64,000 nucleotides of DNA from Chlorophyllum brunneum (Eukaryota; Basidiomycota; Agaricomycetes; Agaricales; Agaricaceae). Location of the stretch: the NCBI GenBank assembly GCA_963576785.1, contig OY756140.1:2232001-2296000 (forward strand). The letters run 5' to 3'. The notes under the pieces are model-generated. The model was not told where the DNA came from. It ran no database searches and saw only the letters and a list, made by a program, of their open reading frames with translations. The position numbers and the translations under genes are program-made. Below are positions 1 to 11,345 of this stretch, in pieces. The first letter of the stretch is position 1. Each line of letters opens with the position of its first letter.

Positions 1-189
1 CGGCGTTCATGTCTGACGGTTCAGTCAATAGGTTGCAGACGGTGCACGAAAGGCCAAACAGGAGGTTGACAATAAACGTTAAGCTGGGGTTTCTGGACTT
101 TGTACATCAGATATCGTATTTCATGTGACTCAAATAGACATAAACAACACCTCGGAACGAGCTCGTGCATATTAATACCCGAAGCAAAC

Positions 190-1361
190 ATGTATCGCCC
201 TCCTGCTTTCTGCTCTCGACTACCTTTCGGCCCATATCCACAACAGTTCTATACACCCGACAAGACGCACAGGTTTGGTAGCGTACTTGCCCGGTACTCC
301 ACTGTCAAGGCCAATTATGAATCCAAATATGCAGACAAAATACGTCAGCTGGCGGCTGAGTGAGTAACACTAATTCCGAAAAGCAAGTGGCAGTAGAATG
401 ATTAAGATCAACTTCATAAACGTGGCGAAATATAGAAAGGGCTTGAGCGTCAACGAGCTCAAGGAAAAAGCAAAGAGAATCCAGGAAGAAGAGACACGGC
501 GGCATCGGGAGGAACGGGAGGCCGCCCTTACTGTCTGGAAAAAGGAAATATCGCCCGATAACCCGACGTCAATTTCTACATCAGCACATCTATCGCGCAA
601 GGACAGCTCTCCAGTCAAAGTATGTCGTCCTTTATTCGGGTCAAGGCAGATGTCAACCGTTACTTTCGCAGCCGCTTTCTAGTATTCTCAATACCTCCCG
701 AGTCGTATCTACGCCCCACACTCCGGAACAAATCACACAGTTATGGAATGCTTACCATATGTCACGGTCAGGTGGTACAGGTCGAGGATTTCTATGCGCC
801 TCGATTCCCCTGGATCTATACAACAAGATGTCGGCCGTTGCAGAAAAATATGCGACATTCATTGTGCCTATTCACCACCCGCGCGACGTGTCAGGTCCAC
901 CGCCTACGGGTGAACAGGATAACGCATACGAATTCTACTTTCTCCAATGGAACTTCCACGACTCACCTCTTATTCCCACCCCTGACGCGGATCTTTTGAC
1001 CAAGTCCCCTTCGTCCGAAAGCCCGAACCCAAAACTCTCGACGATCTTATTTACGCCACTGGAAGAATATAAACTACGGGACACGTTCGCAACTCCATAT
1101 CTAGTGCTCACGCATTATACCGACCTTGCTTCCACGCATGGTCTTGTTTTGCTACGTGGAGAAATCACGCCAGGATCCGGTGCCAGTGGGAAATACATGT
1201 TGAGCCAAGAGGATGCGCAGCAACTTTCAATGGCTATCCAGAAATTCTACTTATGGGGCAATGGAGAGGGCGAGGAAGAAACATTAGTGAGGGCTTTCCA
1301 TGAGAAGCCCGAGGAGTTCGAGTGGGAGGATCTGCTGAAGGTGGCAGACTGGGGCCTTTAA
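190..1361 (+). CDS. ATP11: ATP11 family F1-ATPase assembly chaperone
   Basis: Mitochondrial matrix chaperone that binds the F1 beta subunit and helps assemble the alpha/beta hexamer of ATP synthase (family knowledge). Three exons are inferred: 190-359, 436-619 and 672-1361; both introns have GT-AG ends and the frame stays open. The N-terminus is rich in Arg, Ser and aromatic residues and lacks acids, as in a matrix-targeting presequence. A charged helix follows (KEKAKRIQEEETRRHREER), then the ATP11 core including GGTGRGFLCASIPLDLY, PYLVLTHYTDLASTHGLVLLRGE and a C-terminal QLSMAIQKFYLW. The ATG at 190 was chosen because it opens the presequence-like segment; an upstream in-frame ATG at 100 would add 30 residues without presequence character. 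It converges on the next gene with 133 bp between stops. Confidence in the family is high; the first exon is less certain. Confidence 0.88.
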
Positions 1362-1494
1362 TTATAGTTTCCACTAGGAACAGAGCTAGAGATACGTGTT
1401 CAAAATATAGGATAGTCATCTCGGTTTACGATGTCCAGGACACACTGATAGAGGCGACATCCATCTGAACATGAGAGCCTGAGCGAGGAACACA

Positions 1495-2157
1495 TTATCT
1501 GGAGGTTATGAGGGGAGCCCTCTTCACCCACTCCCGCTTCTCGATTTCCCCAACCGTGAATGCAGCAAAAGCTCTGCGAGGAAGGCTCGTACCAACCTTT
1601 CCATCACCTACATACCCCACCGTGGTCGCGCTACTGTCTTGGTTCGTCAATACCGGAACTCGGACAATCGTCCAGTCCAAATCCCGACCTTGCTCGCGAA
1701 TAGTATTGCCAATAGCGACAATGTCTTTGTACGCTGACCTTGCTCCTGCCTTGACGACGTTAATCATGCAAGAGTACGCAAAACTGGGCTTGTCCGCCGG
1801 ATCGACGATGGACGCTGTCCCAAGGGCAATGAGACGCTTGACGTCATGTTTCTTCATGGCGTCAATGACGAGGCCATAGCCCTTGGCTAGAGGAGTATCA
1901 CTTGGTTGGCCAAAGGCAGGGCCAAGGGCTGAAAGGACGATGTCGATGCCTTCTAAAGCCCTCTCAATCGCCTCTTTGTCGGTAAGATCGCCTTTGACGA
2001 TGACGAGTGTGGGACAGGTGATACGATTGAGATCAGGTGGCAGTTTTTGGGGACTCCGCGCGTAGACGACGATAGTGTCCGAAGGATATTTAGAAAGCAG
2101 TTCTCGAATCAAGAGGACCCCGCATGGTCCTGTACCCCCGAGGACGAGAAAGCGCAT
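1495..2157 (-). CDS. NAD(P)-binding (NmrA/SDR-like) protein
   Basis: Single-exon protein of 220 residues with an N-terminal Rossmann fold: the first beta strand leads into GGTGPCGVLLIREL, a GxxGxxG dinucleotide-binding loop at residues 7-14. Later come VKGDLTD and IDIVLSALGP, typical of the atypical-SDR/NAD(P)H-binding group that includes NmrA-like regulators and flavin reductases. No SDR-type YxxxK catalytic pair is evident in the usual place, so the substrate and even the enzymatic activity are open. It lies 80 bp downstream of the lipoate transferase gene on the same strand. That is too close for much intergenic control, but it does not by itself show shared function. Confidence 0.78.
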   Translation of the reverse strand: MRFLVLGGTGPCGVLLIRELLSKYPSDTIVVYARSPQKLPPDLNRITCPTLVIVKGDLTDKEAIERALEGIDIVLSALGPAFGQPSDTPLAKGYGLVIDAMKKHDVKRLIALGTASIVDPADKPSFAYSCMINVVKAGARSAYKDIVAIGNTIREQGRDLDWTIVRVPVLTNQDSSATTVGYVGDGKVGTSLPRRAFAAFTVGEIEKREWVKRAPLITSR

Positions 2158-2237
2158 TGGAGGCGGGTTTTAGTTTGAGTGATACAGGAGTTCTCTCGCC
2201 GGCTAAGTCCGCATGATCACAACCGGAAAAGGCACGT

Positions 2238-3014
2238 CTATATTCTAGGCTCCTTCGGCCATGATCCTACCAGCCGTGCTTCTGCCTCCATCGCCAAAAT
2301 AGCCTCTCCAATCTCCCTGTCTGTTTCAGGCTCAAGTGCAACCATCTCCCTATCATATGCACGGCCGAAGGCACCAACCACCTTCTCCAGCTCGTCATCC
2401 ATGCTAACCGAACCATCCCTCGCACTTTCGACACTTCCTGCTTTAACATCATTCAGCCCACATGCAACAACCCGATCAAACCATGCGAGTGGTTCTCGGG
2501 TGACGTTGAACGCAAATCCATGGGAAGTGAGACGGTGTCGGATTTGGACGCCAATGCTTGCTATCTTTGTCACAGGGTCGAGAAAAACTCCCGTGTGTTC
2601 CGATGGAGTATGTTGTAACCCATGGTTCTCTCGGAGATGTCGCTCGATCATTTTTTGCATACGACAGACGTAGTCTCTTGCGCCCATGACAGGCGCGTAA
2701 CGCGAGAGATCCATTAAGGGGTATCCAACGATTTGACCAGGACCATGGTAGGTCAATTGGCCACCCCGCGATGACAACACAAAGTCCGCACCCATCCGAG
2801 TGAGGCGTTGGAGCTCATCTTCAAGGGAAGAAACAGTTTGACGACGACCGGCGGTATAAACTGGACGATGCTGAAGAAGAAGCAGGACATCTTTGTGGGC
2901 ATTCACGCGCCGAAGAAGTAGCTGTGCTTGGTGGATCACCTCTTGCAGCTGGAGAGCTGAAGAATAGGGGAGTGGGAGGCGGAAGACATGGTAGAAGACT
3001 GGCGGCAACGTCAT
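2238..3014 (-). CDS. LIP2: Lipoyl(octanoyl) transferase, mitochondrial
   Basis: LipB-family enzyme that moves octanoyl from octanoyl-ACP to lipoyl-domain lysines of mitochondrial dehydrogenases, the first step of lipoate synthesis (family knowledge). The 258-residue protein is encoded in one exon and shows the family signatures in order: RGGQLTYHGPGQIVGYPLMD near residue 83, KIASIGVQIR with the conserved lysine near 150, SHGFAFNV, and VVACGLNDV carrying the catalytic cysteine near 185. Length and motif spacing match bacterial LipB and yeast Lip2. The ATG at 3014 starts a segment aligning with the family start, so any mitochondrial targeting signal would be short (MTLPPVFYHVFRLPLP). The neighbour ATP11 is also mitochondrial, which may be coincidence. 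Confidence 0.93.
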   Translation of the reverse strand: MTLPPVFYHVFRLPLPYSSALQLQEVIHQAQLLLRRVNAHKDVLLLLQHRPVYTAGRRQTVSSLEDELQRLTRMGADFVLSSRGGQLTYHGPGQIVGYPLMDLSRYAPVMGARDYVCRMQKMIERHLRENHGLQHTPSEHTGVFLDPVTKIASIGVQIRHRLTSHGFAFNVTREPLAWFDRVVACGLNDVKAGSVESARDGSVSMDDELEKVVGAFGRAYDREMVALEPETDREIGEAILAMEAEARLVGSWPKEPRI

Positions 3015-5037
3015 TCCAACCCAGAGCGAATAAGATCACTCGCTGATCACCCACTGCCATGTTGATACTTGTTTGTCTCTGTGTTATCTCGTGGCTTCCC
3101 TTCCTTTCTGGAGGATCTGGAAGCAGTTTATTTCAAAGGTGCTCGTGGCTGCAGTATAGTTTACAAATGGTTCCTAGAGGCCTATGCCTTCTCCCACTGT
3201 CTGCCCTCACAGGAATGCGTACTGGCATTGAGCTGGTGGCGCATGAGCCGATGCCGCGTTGGCGTTGCGTATCATCTTCGTGACTATCTTATTCTTTGTG
3301 CTCTGCAACATACCGTCAGGTCTGTTACAACCGCAGCAAGCACCAGTTTACCTTATCGTCGACTTGATCCTTATTGTCATGTTTGGGTTTCTATGGGTCA
3401 GTGTCAGTGATACCTCAAACGAGGGTCCCGTGCTACTACTCACGAGTTTGAGGTTCTGGGCGGCTTGAGTTCGGAGGGATTGTATCGTTGGCAGCCCAAA
3501 ATGTCGGTGGCGCACCTACCATGGAGCTACGTCACGGACTTGACCACTCGGATTCAGCATAAAAACGCACAGTGGATTCCGTTGGAAAAGATGGCATCGC
3601 GATAATAGGTGTGGGCTAGAGCAGTTGAAGAATACGCGGACCCAATGGCGAGGGACGCTCTGCCTGGCAAGAAACTCCCTCGGATACTTATACTCGACGT
3701 AATCCTGTATCACTGGAGCTCTACACATATCCTAGTTCTCTCACAGGAGAATTTCGTCCGACCTGGAAAACGGCTATTAACGGCTCATCCCTCCACCTGC
3801 AACATTGCTGTGCACGATGGACTGGGAATCAACGTCTCAGGCATGGGAGCAACATAGTTTCGGGAACCCGCCGGGTTGCTTAGCAGGGAAATTGGCGTCT
3901 TCTTATGGAGGTGCTCGAGATTTACCTTCCGAAAGTAGCATGATTTTCTTTGGGCCGGGCTTCCTCGCTCCATTATGGAACTATGAGTGACAGGCCAAAT
4001 CAGAACCACTTCTGGTTCAAACATGTGCAATAACAGCTCGATGATGCAGTGGTAAATATGCAGACCCACGGTTACGAGGTAGAGAGGAGGTAACGGGATG
4101 ATCGGCCGATCGCATTTGTTTGTTTTCGGAAATTGATTTCAATGCTCAACATTCAACGTTCAACGTTCAGCGTCAACAACGATTTCCGGTGTCTTCTCTT
4201 AAAACCACCACAAGATCGACACCGAACGGACAGTCACTCGCACAGCCAGGTATGTCTCGTCGGCCATAAGAACATCGGCTTTGCCACCAGAACATCCGCC
4301 CGTACCCATATTGATGTTCAGCACGGAAAGATGGACTGATACCTACCATCAAACCTAGAGCATGCTTGCCCCGTTCTGGGTCTGAAGAAGTGGTCATGTT
4401 TTTCCTGTTCCAAGTCTTATCTTTGACACAGCCACGGCGCAGGGTTGATCTACAACGCGATTGGCCCGATTAGGATTCCCCTGGTCGAGATATGGGATTG
4501 AATTGAAACCGACTCCGTTGCCCTTCACTTATCTCTGTTGACATGTGTCCCAGCCGAGGTCCAGAAGCGAGGTAGTCCGGATTTCAAAATCAGAAAGTTT
4601 CTTATCTCTGCGTTACTGGAAAAACTCGTTTTCCGCCCCGTGCTTTGGCGGGGCCTGGAGTTGGTGTAACGTATCCAGGCAGGAGGGGCCATCGCGGGCT
4701 CTGCCAATAAGTGGTCTGGTTTAATCAATGGACGAACCCAATCGAAGCATTCTTGCTGGTGCTCTGAACGCTGAGAGCTGAGCATTAGCGTGACGTCACG
4801 GCCATTGCTGCTTGATAGCAAGATGCCAGTGAGCGGGAAAATGGTAAGGCACTCCAGTTATCATGTATGAGGCGAAGCGCCCAGAAATACACGCGCCGTT
4901 TCATTCGTATCTTTATGGTGACGAATCCGCAAGTGGCAACCGTTTAAAACCCAAACTTCTTGTCTCGCCATCCCGAACAATTCACCCTTCTCCCTTCCCT
5001 TTCCGCTACACTTTGTTCTTCCGTCTGGTTACCTCAC
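3015..5037. other. Gene-poor 2-kb stretch with a possible membrane-protein relic
   Basis: No complete gene could be built here. On the + strand, 3259-3468 encodes two adjacent hydrophobic segments (ALRIIFVTILFFVLCNIPSG and VYLIVDLILIVMFGFLWVSV). A different frame at 3462-3605 reads GLYRWQPKMSVAHLPWSYV before a stop. Together they resemble the tail of a multi-pass membrane protein broken by frame changes, but I could not connect them by plausible introns or name a family. From 3610 to 4850 I see only short ORFs on both strands and a small direct repeat near 4149-4172. The last part, about 4860-5037, is the upstream region of the ammonium transporter gene. Confidence 0.25.
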
Positions 5038-6985
5038 ATGGAAGCCGCTCCTCTACTACGACGTGCGTGACCTTGAACGTCATATGAATTCTGGCTAATA
5101 GTTGTACAGGGACCCCAGGCAAAACCGCCTCTCAGTACGTCCTCCTTACCTCCGGTTTCCTCGAGGTTTCTGGACTCACTGGATGCAGGTATGACGGTGG
5201 CGACCTATCATTCATTATTGTTTCCGGTGCTATGGTGTTTTTTATGGTCCCAGGGCTCGGTGAGCTTTTCTGCTACAAAAATACCCTCCGAGTCCTCACA
5301 TTTCCTTTAGCTTTCCTCTACTCTGGCTTATCTCGTCGCAAGAATGCTCGTACGTACTTCTTGAGAAATTTTCGAGGGAGCCGTGCTTACCCGAAGTTGA
5401 TCCTTAGTGTCACTCATATGGGCCGTCGTCGCCAGTAATGCGGTTGTTATCTTCCAATGGTTTTTCTGGGGATATTCTCTCGCCTTCTCATCTTCCGCTA
5501 GCAATGGGTTTATCGGAAATTTGAGCAATTTCGGTTTGATGAAAGTCTTTGGCGATCCATCACCAGGATCTCCTTTGATTCCTGCCATTCTCTACAGCTT
5601 TTTCCAAATGGAATTCGGCTGCGTTACAGCGGGTATTTTGATGGGTGGAATCGCCGAACGCGGAAGGGTCCTACCGGCTATGGTCTTTATTTTCTGCTGG
5701 ATGACGCTGGTGTATTGTCCATTAGCATATTGGATTTGGGGTGTGAATGGCTGGGCAATGAAGTGGGGTGTTCTGGACTTTGCTGGTAAGTCTCCCCTTT
5801 CAATATTTGCAGGTGTTCTATTTATAGCTCACCCATTCTTTCATCGCGCAACGTAGGCGGAGGCCCCGTTGAGATTGGAAGTGGAGTGGCTGGCCTTGCT
5901 TATTCCTGGGTCCTGGGTCGACGCCAAGAGAAAGAGCTCCTTAACTTTAGACCCCACAATGTCTCTTTGGTCGCTCTCGGAAGTACGTCAAATTCATATC
6001 CCGATTAGCAATAACGCATGGGGCTCTTATTTCTTCTGGCAGCTTCCATGCTCTGGTTCGGTTGGCTCGGATTTAATGGCGGGAGCGCATTTGGTGCAAA
6101 TCTTCGCGCAGTTTTTGCGATCTGGAACTCAATGTTAGCCGCCGCCTTTGGTGGGATGGTATGGTGTTTGCTCGATTTTCGATATGAACGTCGTTGGACT
6201 ATGGTTGGTTTCTGCTCTGGTACCATCGCTGGTCTTGTCGCCGCTACCCCTTCCTGCGGCTATCTTCATCCCTGGTCCTCTGTAGTCGTTGGCGTACTTT
6301 CAGGTGCTCTTTGTAACCTGGCGACGAAAGGTACACATCTATGTCTTTACCGCGATAACAATCTGACTCTTATCCCATTCAGTCAAACACCTCATCTATA
6401 TTGACGATGCCCTCGATCTCTTCGCTGAGCACGCCATCGGCGGTATCGTGGGCCTCATTCTTATTGCCTTCTTTGCCGATTCGACTATCATCGGTCTCGA
6501 TGGTGTGAGCACCAACGTGAATGGTGGTTTCTTGAACCACAACTATGCCCTGCTCTACAAGCAGATTTGCTATGTCCTTGCGACAGCCAGCTACGCATTC
6601 GTTGTTACCGCCCTGATTGCCAAGGGTGTCGATATGGTCCCCGGCCTTGGGCTCAGGGCAGGTTCTGCGGCCGAGTCTCTCGGGATGGACGAGGTCCAGG
6701 TAACTTCTATGACTTCTGCTTTAAACTGAATTTTGATTCCCTTTCGTATAGCATGGCGAGTTTGCCACTGATTACATTGAACTGCGGCGTGACTTCACCG
6801 CAGCTCCATTCGTCCCCTACGAGATCGAACAGGCTTATTCAAACGGACTTACTCCTGTTACTGCAGGCGATCGTCATGGATTCACCGATTTCAGCGCACA
6901 CGATGCTGCCAAATCTGAAGAGTCTCGTCAGACAGACCATCCTCCTACTTCTGAGAAGACTGAAGACGAGAGTATGTCATCCTGA
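5038..6985 (+). CDS. Ammonium transporter (AMT/MEP/Rh family)
   Basis: Plasma-membrane ammonium transporter of 500 residues in nine exons: 5038-5062, 5110-5134, 5189-5259, 5311-5349, 5408-5785, 5857-5982, 6043-6330, 6383-6699 and 6752-6985. The exon sum is a multiple of three and all introns are GT-AG. Family landmarks in order are YDGGDLSFIIVSGAMVFFM (TM1), FLYSGLSRRKNALSLIW, CVTAGILMGGIAERGRV, DFAGGGPVEIGSG, WFGWLGFNGGSAFGAN, and HAIGGIVGLILIAFFAD with the pore histidine. The position of the first pore histidine of AmtB is Glu here (GGGPVE), as described for Mep1/Mep3-type fungal transporters. The short cytosolic tail is rich in Ser, Thr and Glu. The tiny first exon (25 nt) is the least certain part. 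The gene converges on the prenylcysteine oxidase gene. Confidence 0.93.
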
Positions 6986-7256
6986 TTGTTATTTCCACAT
7001 TTCACCTTCATATATCCATCACATTGATTCATACCAAGAGGACTCGCCACCTGTACTGTAACTTAGTCTTTCCCAAGCTTCCTGAATACCAAGGTCGCAC
7101 TTGAAGTTGGTACCCACTAATAGAATGTCGAGAACGACCGGCAAAAGGTACATCTAAGTTTTTTTGCCTTCCGAATCAACAGCAATAAGTAATTCATCCC
7201 TTCTCTTCGTGCTCGTCACGCTTTGTATTACGTAGCTAATTCCAATGAGCACCAGT

Positions 7257-9158
7257 TCAACAGTCCCAACCATATACATAGTTATCATTGTCTTGTGCCG
7301 AGGTAGCCTTATTTGTGGTCGTAGCGTTGCTCTCTGAGCTCGGATCGGAAAGTCTGGGTCCACAAAGGCTAGCGTTGAATTCGTCATTGAGAAGCAAATC
7401 CACAATGTTGCGGGAAGAGACTGTTTCGGTCTCCATGGTTGATATGAAGCTTGAGAGGCTAATTCAAACAAAGAATAAAAGGTAAATGATCGCGACGTAC
7501 GGCTCGAAGGAGTTGACATAGTAAAAGCCTTGTCCCGGTTTGACAGGTGGGAATGATTCGGTTGGAGGGAGTTTAGGATAAGCATCCCACTAACGGGAAC
7601 GTTAAGTTCGGTCACATGCCTGAGCTGAAACCTTTCGCACCTCTTTCCTGAAAACCCAACCAACCTGGCCGTTGAAGACATCGTTAAGCCATTGGTCGCT
7701 AATTCGCTTCTTAGAGAATATTTTGACTGCCCATTCGCCAGGGCGCACGAGCCCATTGTACGAGAGGGAGTTGAATTCAGGTTCTTTCTCACTGTAGCGA
7801 ACGCCCTCGTACGTTGTGAGCATCATACGCGCGGGTTTGGAGGAAGCGGGTAACTTGAAGTACGCCGGATTAGGATAGTCAGAAGTAGTGGACAGAAGAG
7901 TAACGTGGAGGTGCACGTAGGGTTGTTTAGGAATCTGTTCAGAGATAGAGTGGGGTACAACGATATCAGTCAAATGGAAAGGTGCGGCGAGAATGACCGC
8001 AGTATAGTCTTTCGTTCCGTGGGTAGTGGCGACAGTCCAATTTTTGGAATTTTCTTTGGGGAGAATGCTGGTGACGGTGGTATTAAGGTGAACGGAGGCG
8101 CCGGATCGCTTAAGGAACTGCTCAAAGATCTGGAAGTTTCCTCCTGCAACCCCCGTAGCACCAGTTGTTGCTAGAGAGCACAGGCCTTCCAGGGCGTGTA
8201 TGTAGTCAACGTTCTACCCAGTTTTCAATAAACATGAGATCTGGACAAGGGAAATTTACGGACCTGGCCATAGTTGGTTCTCGTCGCACCTTCCACCAAC
8301 TCGGAGATATAGCGCCGGGAAACGCCTTTGTGAAGAAGGTATTCCATTGTGTTACTCCCAGTCAATTCCGTCCAGCCATACCCAGCAGACAGGTGAGCAA
8401 CGTCATCCCATTTGGGCGTACCCTTGGAGTACAGACCAACATACTTCGCGACCATCTCGGCAACTCTGGGTGTTCATTATGATTACTTGTTTCGGGTACG
8501 ATAAATTGGCCATCGCTTACATATCCTGAGTCCGCTTGGGAGATGTCAACCCATATCGCCAGAGCACCTTAAGAGTGCCCCACAGACCACCTTTAAACTA
8601 TAGAGAAGATAGTATGCGCCACTTTCATTATGGATGAAACGCAGCCTACCGTAAATCTAACTTTCTGACCGTCCCACAAACCCACCTCGGAATCCTCCCC
8701 CACAAAGTCACCACGCGTCAGATTGAATTCTTTCGACGCCCTCCAGAGATTCTTGTTCGCCTGAACAAAAATAGATGCCCCTAGTTCAAGTTCTGGGAGA
8801 CTTATATTCCCGTAAGGGTATACAACAGTGCTTCCTGTGAAGAAAGGTTCAGCGAACATATCACGAGGATAACCTCGAATAACCTACGTCCGCCAATGTA
8901 GTCATTTCGGTCGTAAACGTCAATGTCGACATCAAGGCCAAACCTGGATTTGGCTTTGGAAATCCAGAACGCCGCCGAGGTGCCTCCAGCACCAGCACCA
9001 ATAATCGCGATCATGGGGGTAGTCGGGGAAGTATCATGTGTGGCTTCAGCCTGTGTGGGTGAAGCTGAAACTTTGTGCTTGAAGAATTTTGGGACGGAAA
9101 AGGGTATTTCAAAGGCAATTACACCTGTGACAAGGAGAAGCAAAGTCGCGTACTTCAT
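7257..9158 (-). CDS. Prenylcysteine oxidase (prenylcysteine lyase family)
   Basis: FAD-dependent thioether oxidase that releases the isoprenoid from prenylcysteine during turnover of prenylated proteins (family knowledge). Seven exons were traced on the minus strand: 8884-9158, 8650-8830, 8521-8597, 8264-8465, 7641-8213, 7501-7589 and 7257-7449, giving 529 residues. An N-terminal signal peptide (MKYATLLLLVTGVIAF) indicates the secretory pathway or lysosome/vacuole. The FAD-binding loop is IAIIGAGAGGTSAAFW near residue 50. Family blocks follow: LKVLWRYGLTSPKRTQ, GATGVAGGNFQIFEQF, WVFRKEWDAYPKLPP and STMETETVSSRNIVDLLL. The first donor (GTTATT) is weak, but it is the only site that keeps GGRSTVVYPYG in frame. 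It is divergent from the F-box gene across 310 bp. Confidence 0.92.
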
Positions 9159-9468
9159 CTGGGACGCGTGAAAGTTGGTGTTGAACGTTGAACAATAAGC
9201 ACCCGCACTGAGGGTACCAGGCCGGCGTCTAAATATATCACACGGCCGGTAATCACACAGTAAGCCAGCCCAGTGCTTGTCTGCAGGTGTCTGCCAACGG
9301 ATGTGCTGTTGGTCGAGGGCGTACAAGGCCCCGAAGATCGCCGGTAAGTGGGAACGTGACTGGTATGACAGACATATGTTCTTTCGACGGGATACATGAG
9401 AACTACTGTTAACAATAGTTCTTCCTTCTCACCTTTCTTATTCTCGTTCACCACCTGGTCCCACACCC
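9159..9468. promoter_or_regulatory. Shared upstream region of prenylcysteine oxidase and F-box genes
   Basis: A 310-bp gap separates two divergent start codons, so it must hold both promoters. I see no clear TATA box or strong palindromic operator. Confidence 0.4.
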
Positions 9469-11286
9469 ATGGCGCGCACGCAGCCTGGCGGGCTCCTTAC
9501 AATCTTTACCATTCCCCTTGAGCTCACCCAACGTATCCTAACGTTCTGCCATCCATGGGATGTCGCCGCGTTCTCCCGGACATGCCGTCTAGCCCACCAA
9601 CTCGTTCAAGATGAATATCTCTGGCAGCAGTTATGGCATACCTATCCCTTTGATGACCCGCAGGTCGTCTTGAACCGACGTCGCGCAGCCAACTTGCCCA
9701 CGGTGCCCGATGTACATCCATCTGGGGAGCGATGGAGGGACGAGTTCACTCGTAGAATGAGGGCCGAGCTTGTAGCGACAATGACGCGGGAAGATTTGTC
9801 TCTCGTATCGCCTGGGGATAAGAGAGATGCACTTCACGTCTTCGTCTCGGTTATTAAAGAGGCCCTCCCCGCACTCGGTTCGAATGGCGATCAGGCAAGT
9901 CCAGCAATCACCCCATTTTCTGCAAACGTGAAGTGGCTGGAGGGCGTGCTTCACAAGTCGGAGCTTATCATGCCAATCGCGGCCACTTTCGATACACAAG
10001 AGATAGACCAGCTACGGGCGCACCTCAGATCCTGCATAGGAGATCTTGGATGGATGGGCAGAACTCGAGGGCAGATGTCCGAGGGGCGCAACAAGAGCCG
10101 TGCTTTTGTTTACGATCTACGAAACTATAGCTCCAGGAATGACTACGGCCCCTTTCGCCCAAGTGGGGACGTGAATTGGGCTCACGTAGAGCACCTTGTC
10201 AACGTCGTTCTGGCCAACCTACGAGAGCTTCCCTCGCAGCTTACCCTTGTACGCCCTCCTTCGGGCCTGGAATCGCTTCGTGCTTGCACCGCACCAGGGA
10301 TATACTCTCTGCGAGACTGGGCAGGCATAGCAGGTTGGACATCTACCCTTTTGCACCCACCCCTGCATTAACGATGTCCAGGTACTTGGAGGAGATATGT
10401 CTGTTTCATGGATTATCGGTGGGATCCTGATTCTTGGTATCCACGTACCTCATGCTCATCCTTTGCCTGTCCCCAGTGACCTCTTCGGTAAGGTCTGCTC
10501 TCCTTCGTAATATGGTACTTGGTATTCATCCCGTTGGTTGTAACTTGACCAGCTTTCAATGTACTCAATAATCAGCATTCTGCGGAAGGTATCATTGGCT
10601 AACGCTATTTCTCATTTCACGTAGTATTCTGACATTGCAGGCGGCCCACTGCACCCCAAATTCTTCGAAGATCCCCGCTTCCATGAAGCAACAAGGTTAA
10701 TTGAAGTCAAACTCCGCGTCATTCCCCAAGCCGAGATACGGTTCTTCGAGTCATCTGAGATTCTTCCCTCAGCTAGCCCCCAACATCCAGTTACATTCTT
10801 CGTTGGGTCTTCTAAAGGACCCAATGGGAATGAGGCTGTAGTTGAAGGATACGTTCGCATAGCCGGCGATGGGACGGTCAGATGGAAATTGGTGAGTGCC
10901 ACGCTTATACAACCTTCGACTGACGGTCATAAGTGAAAGCTCTCCGTCTATGACCACACTCCGCAGTGGAGGTGCGTTGCTCCTGGATGTTGGGGGGATG
11001 GAGACGCTCATTGCCTCCCCAGTTCAAGTGGTGTGCAGATTGGCGAAGTTAGTAGTGCCAGAGGGGTGATTGGAATATGGACTACTACTACACATGAACA
11101 AGGTATGTCGAACCAAGCTGTCATTCTTGTGATGATTTAGTAAATTGAGTTGTCGCGACAGGAGACCCAGTCGGTGAGTAAAGTGAAGCACCTGCAACGC
11201 TTGAGTATATTGAATCATGGTGAGGTCCATGTTGGCTTTGGAAAGTCGAGGATGGTTGCTCCGACGATTTAATGGAATATACATAG
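9469..11286 (+). CDS. F-box protein
   Basis: Likely substrate adaptor of an SCF ubiquitin ligase. Nine exons were traced: 9469-10333, 10382-10436, 10477-10487, 10553-10588, 10641-10891, 10940-10971, 11023-11102, 11162-11173 and 11225-11286, summing to 467 residues with no stop. The N-terminal F-box reads FTIPLELTQRILTFCHPWDV then FSRTCRLAHQLVQDEYLW (about residues 12-45), the usual Skp1-binding pattern. The rest lacks LRR or WD repeats. It matches a fungal F-box type with a conserved C-terminal sandwich-like region (TWRRYVCFMDYR, EGYVRIAGDGTVRWKL, GVQIGEVSSARGVIGIWTT). Two exons are only 11 and 12 nt long. The stop lies 59 bp from the stop of the convergent hydrolase gene, so the 3' UTRs probably overlap. 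Confidence 0.85.
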
Positions 11287-11345
11287 AGGTTCTACTTCAG
11301 GGAATGTTTGTGAAAGGGTTATCTTGTGCCCGTCATCCCTGTAGT

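Noticed and set aside
4149..4172. A short direct repeat (TTCAACG units) in the gene-poor region.
   Set aside because: Only about three imperfect copies of a 7-9 nt unit; too short to indicate a functional repeat or array.
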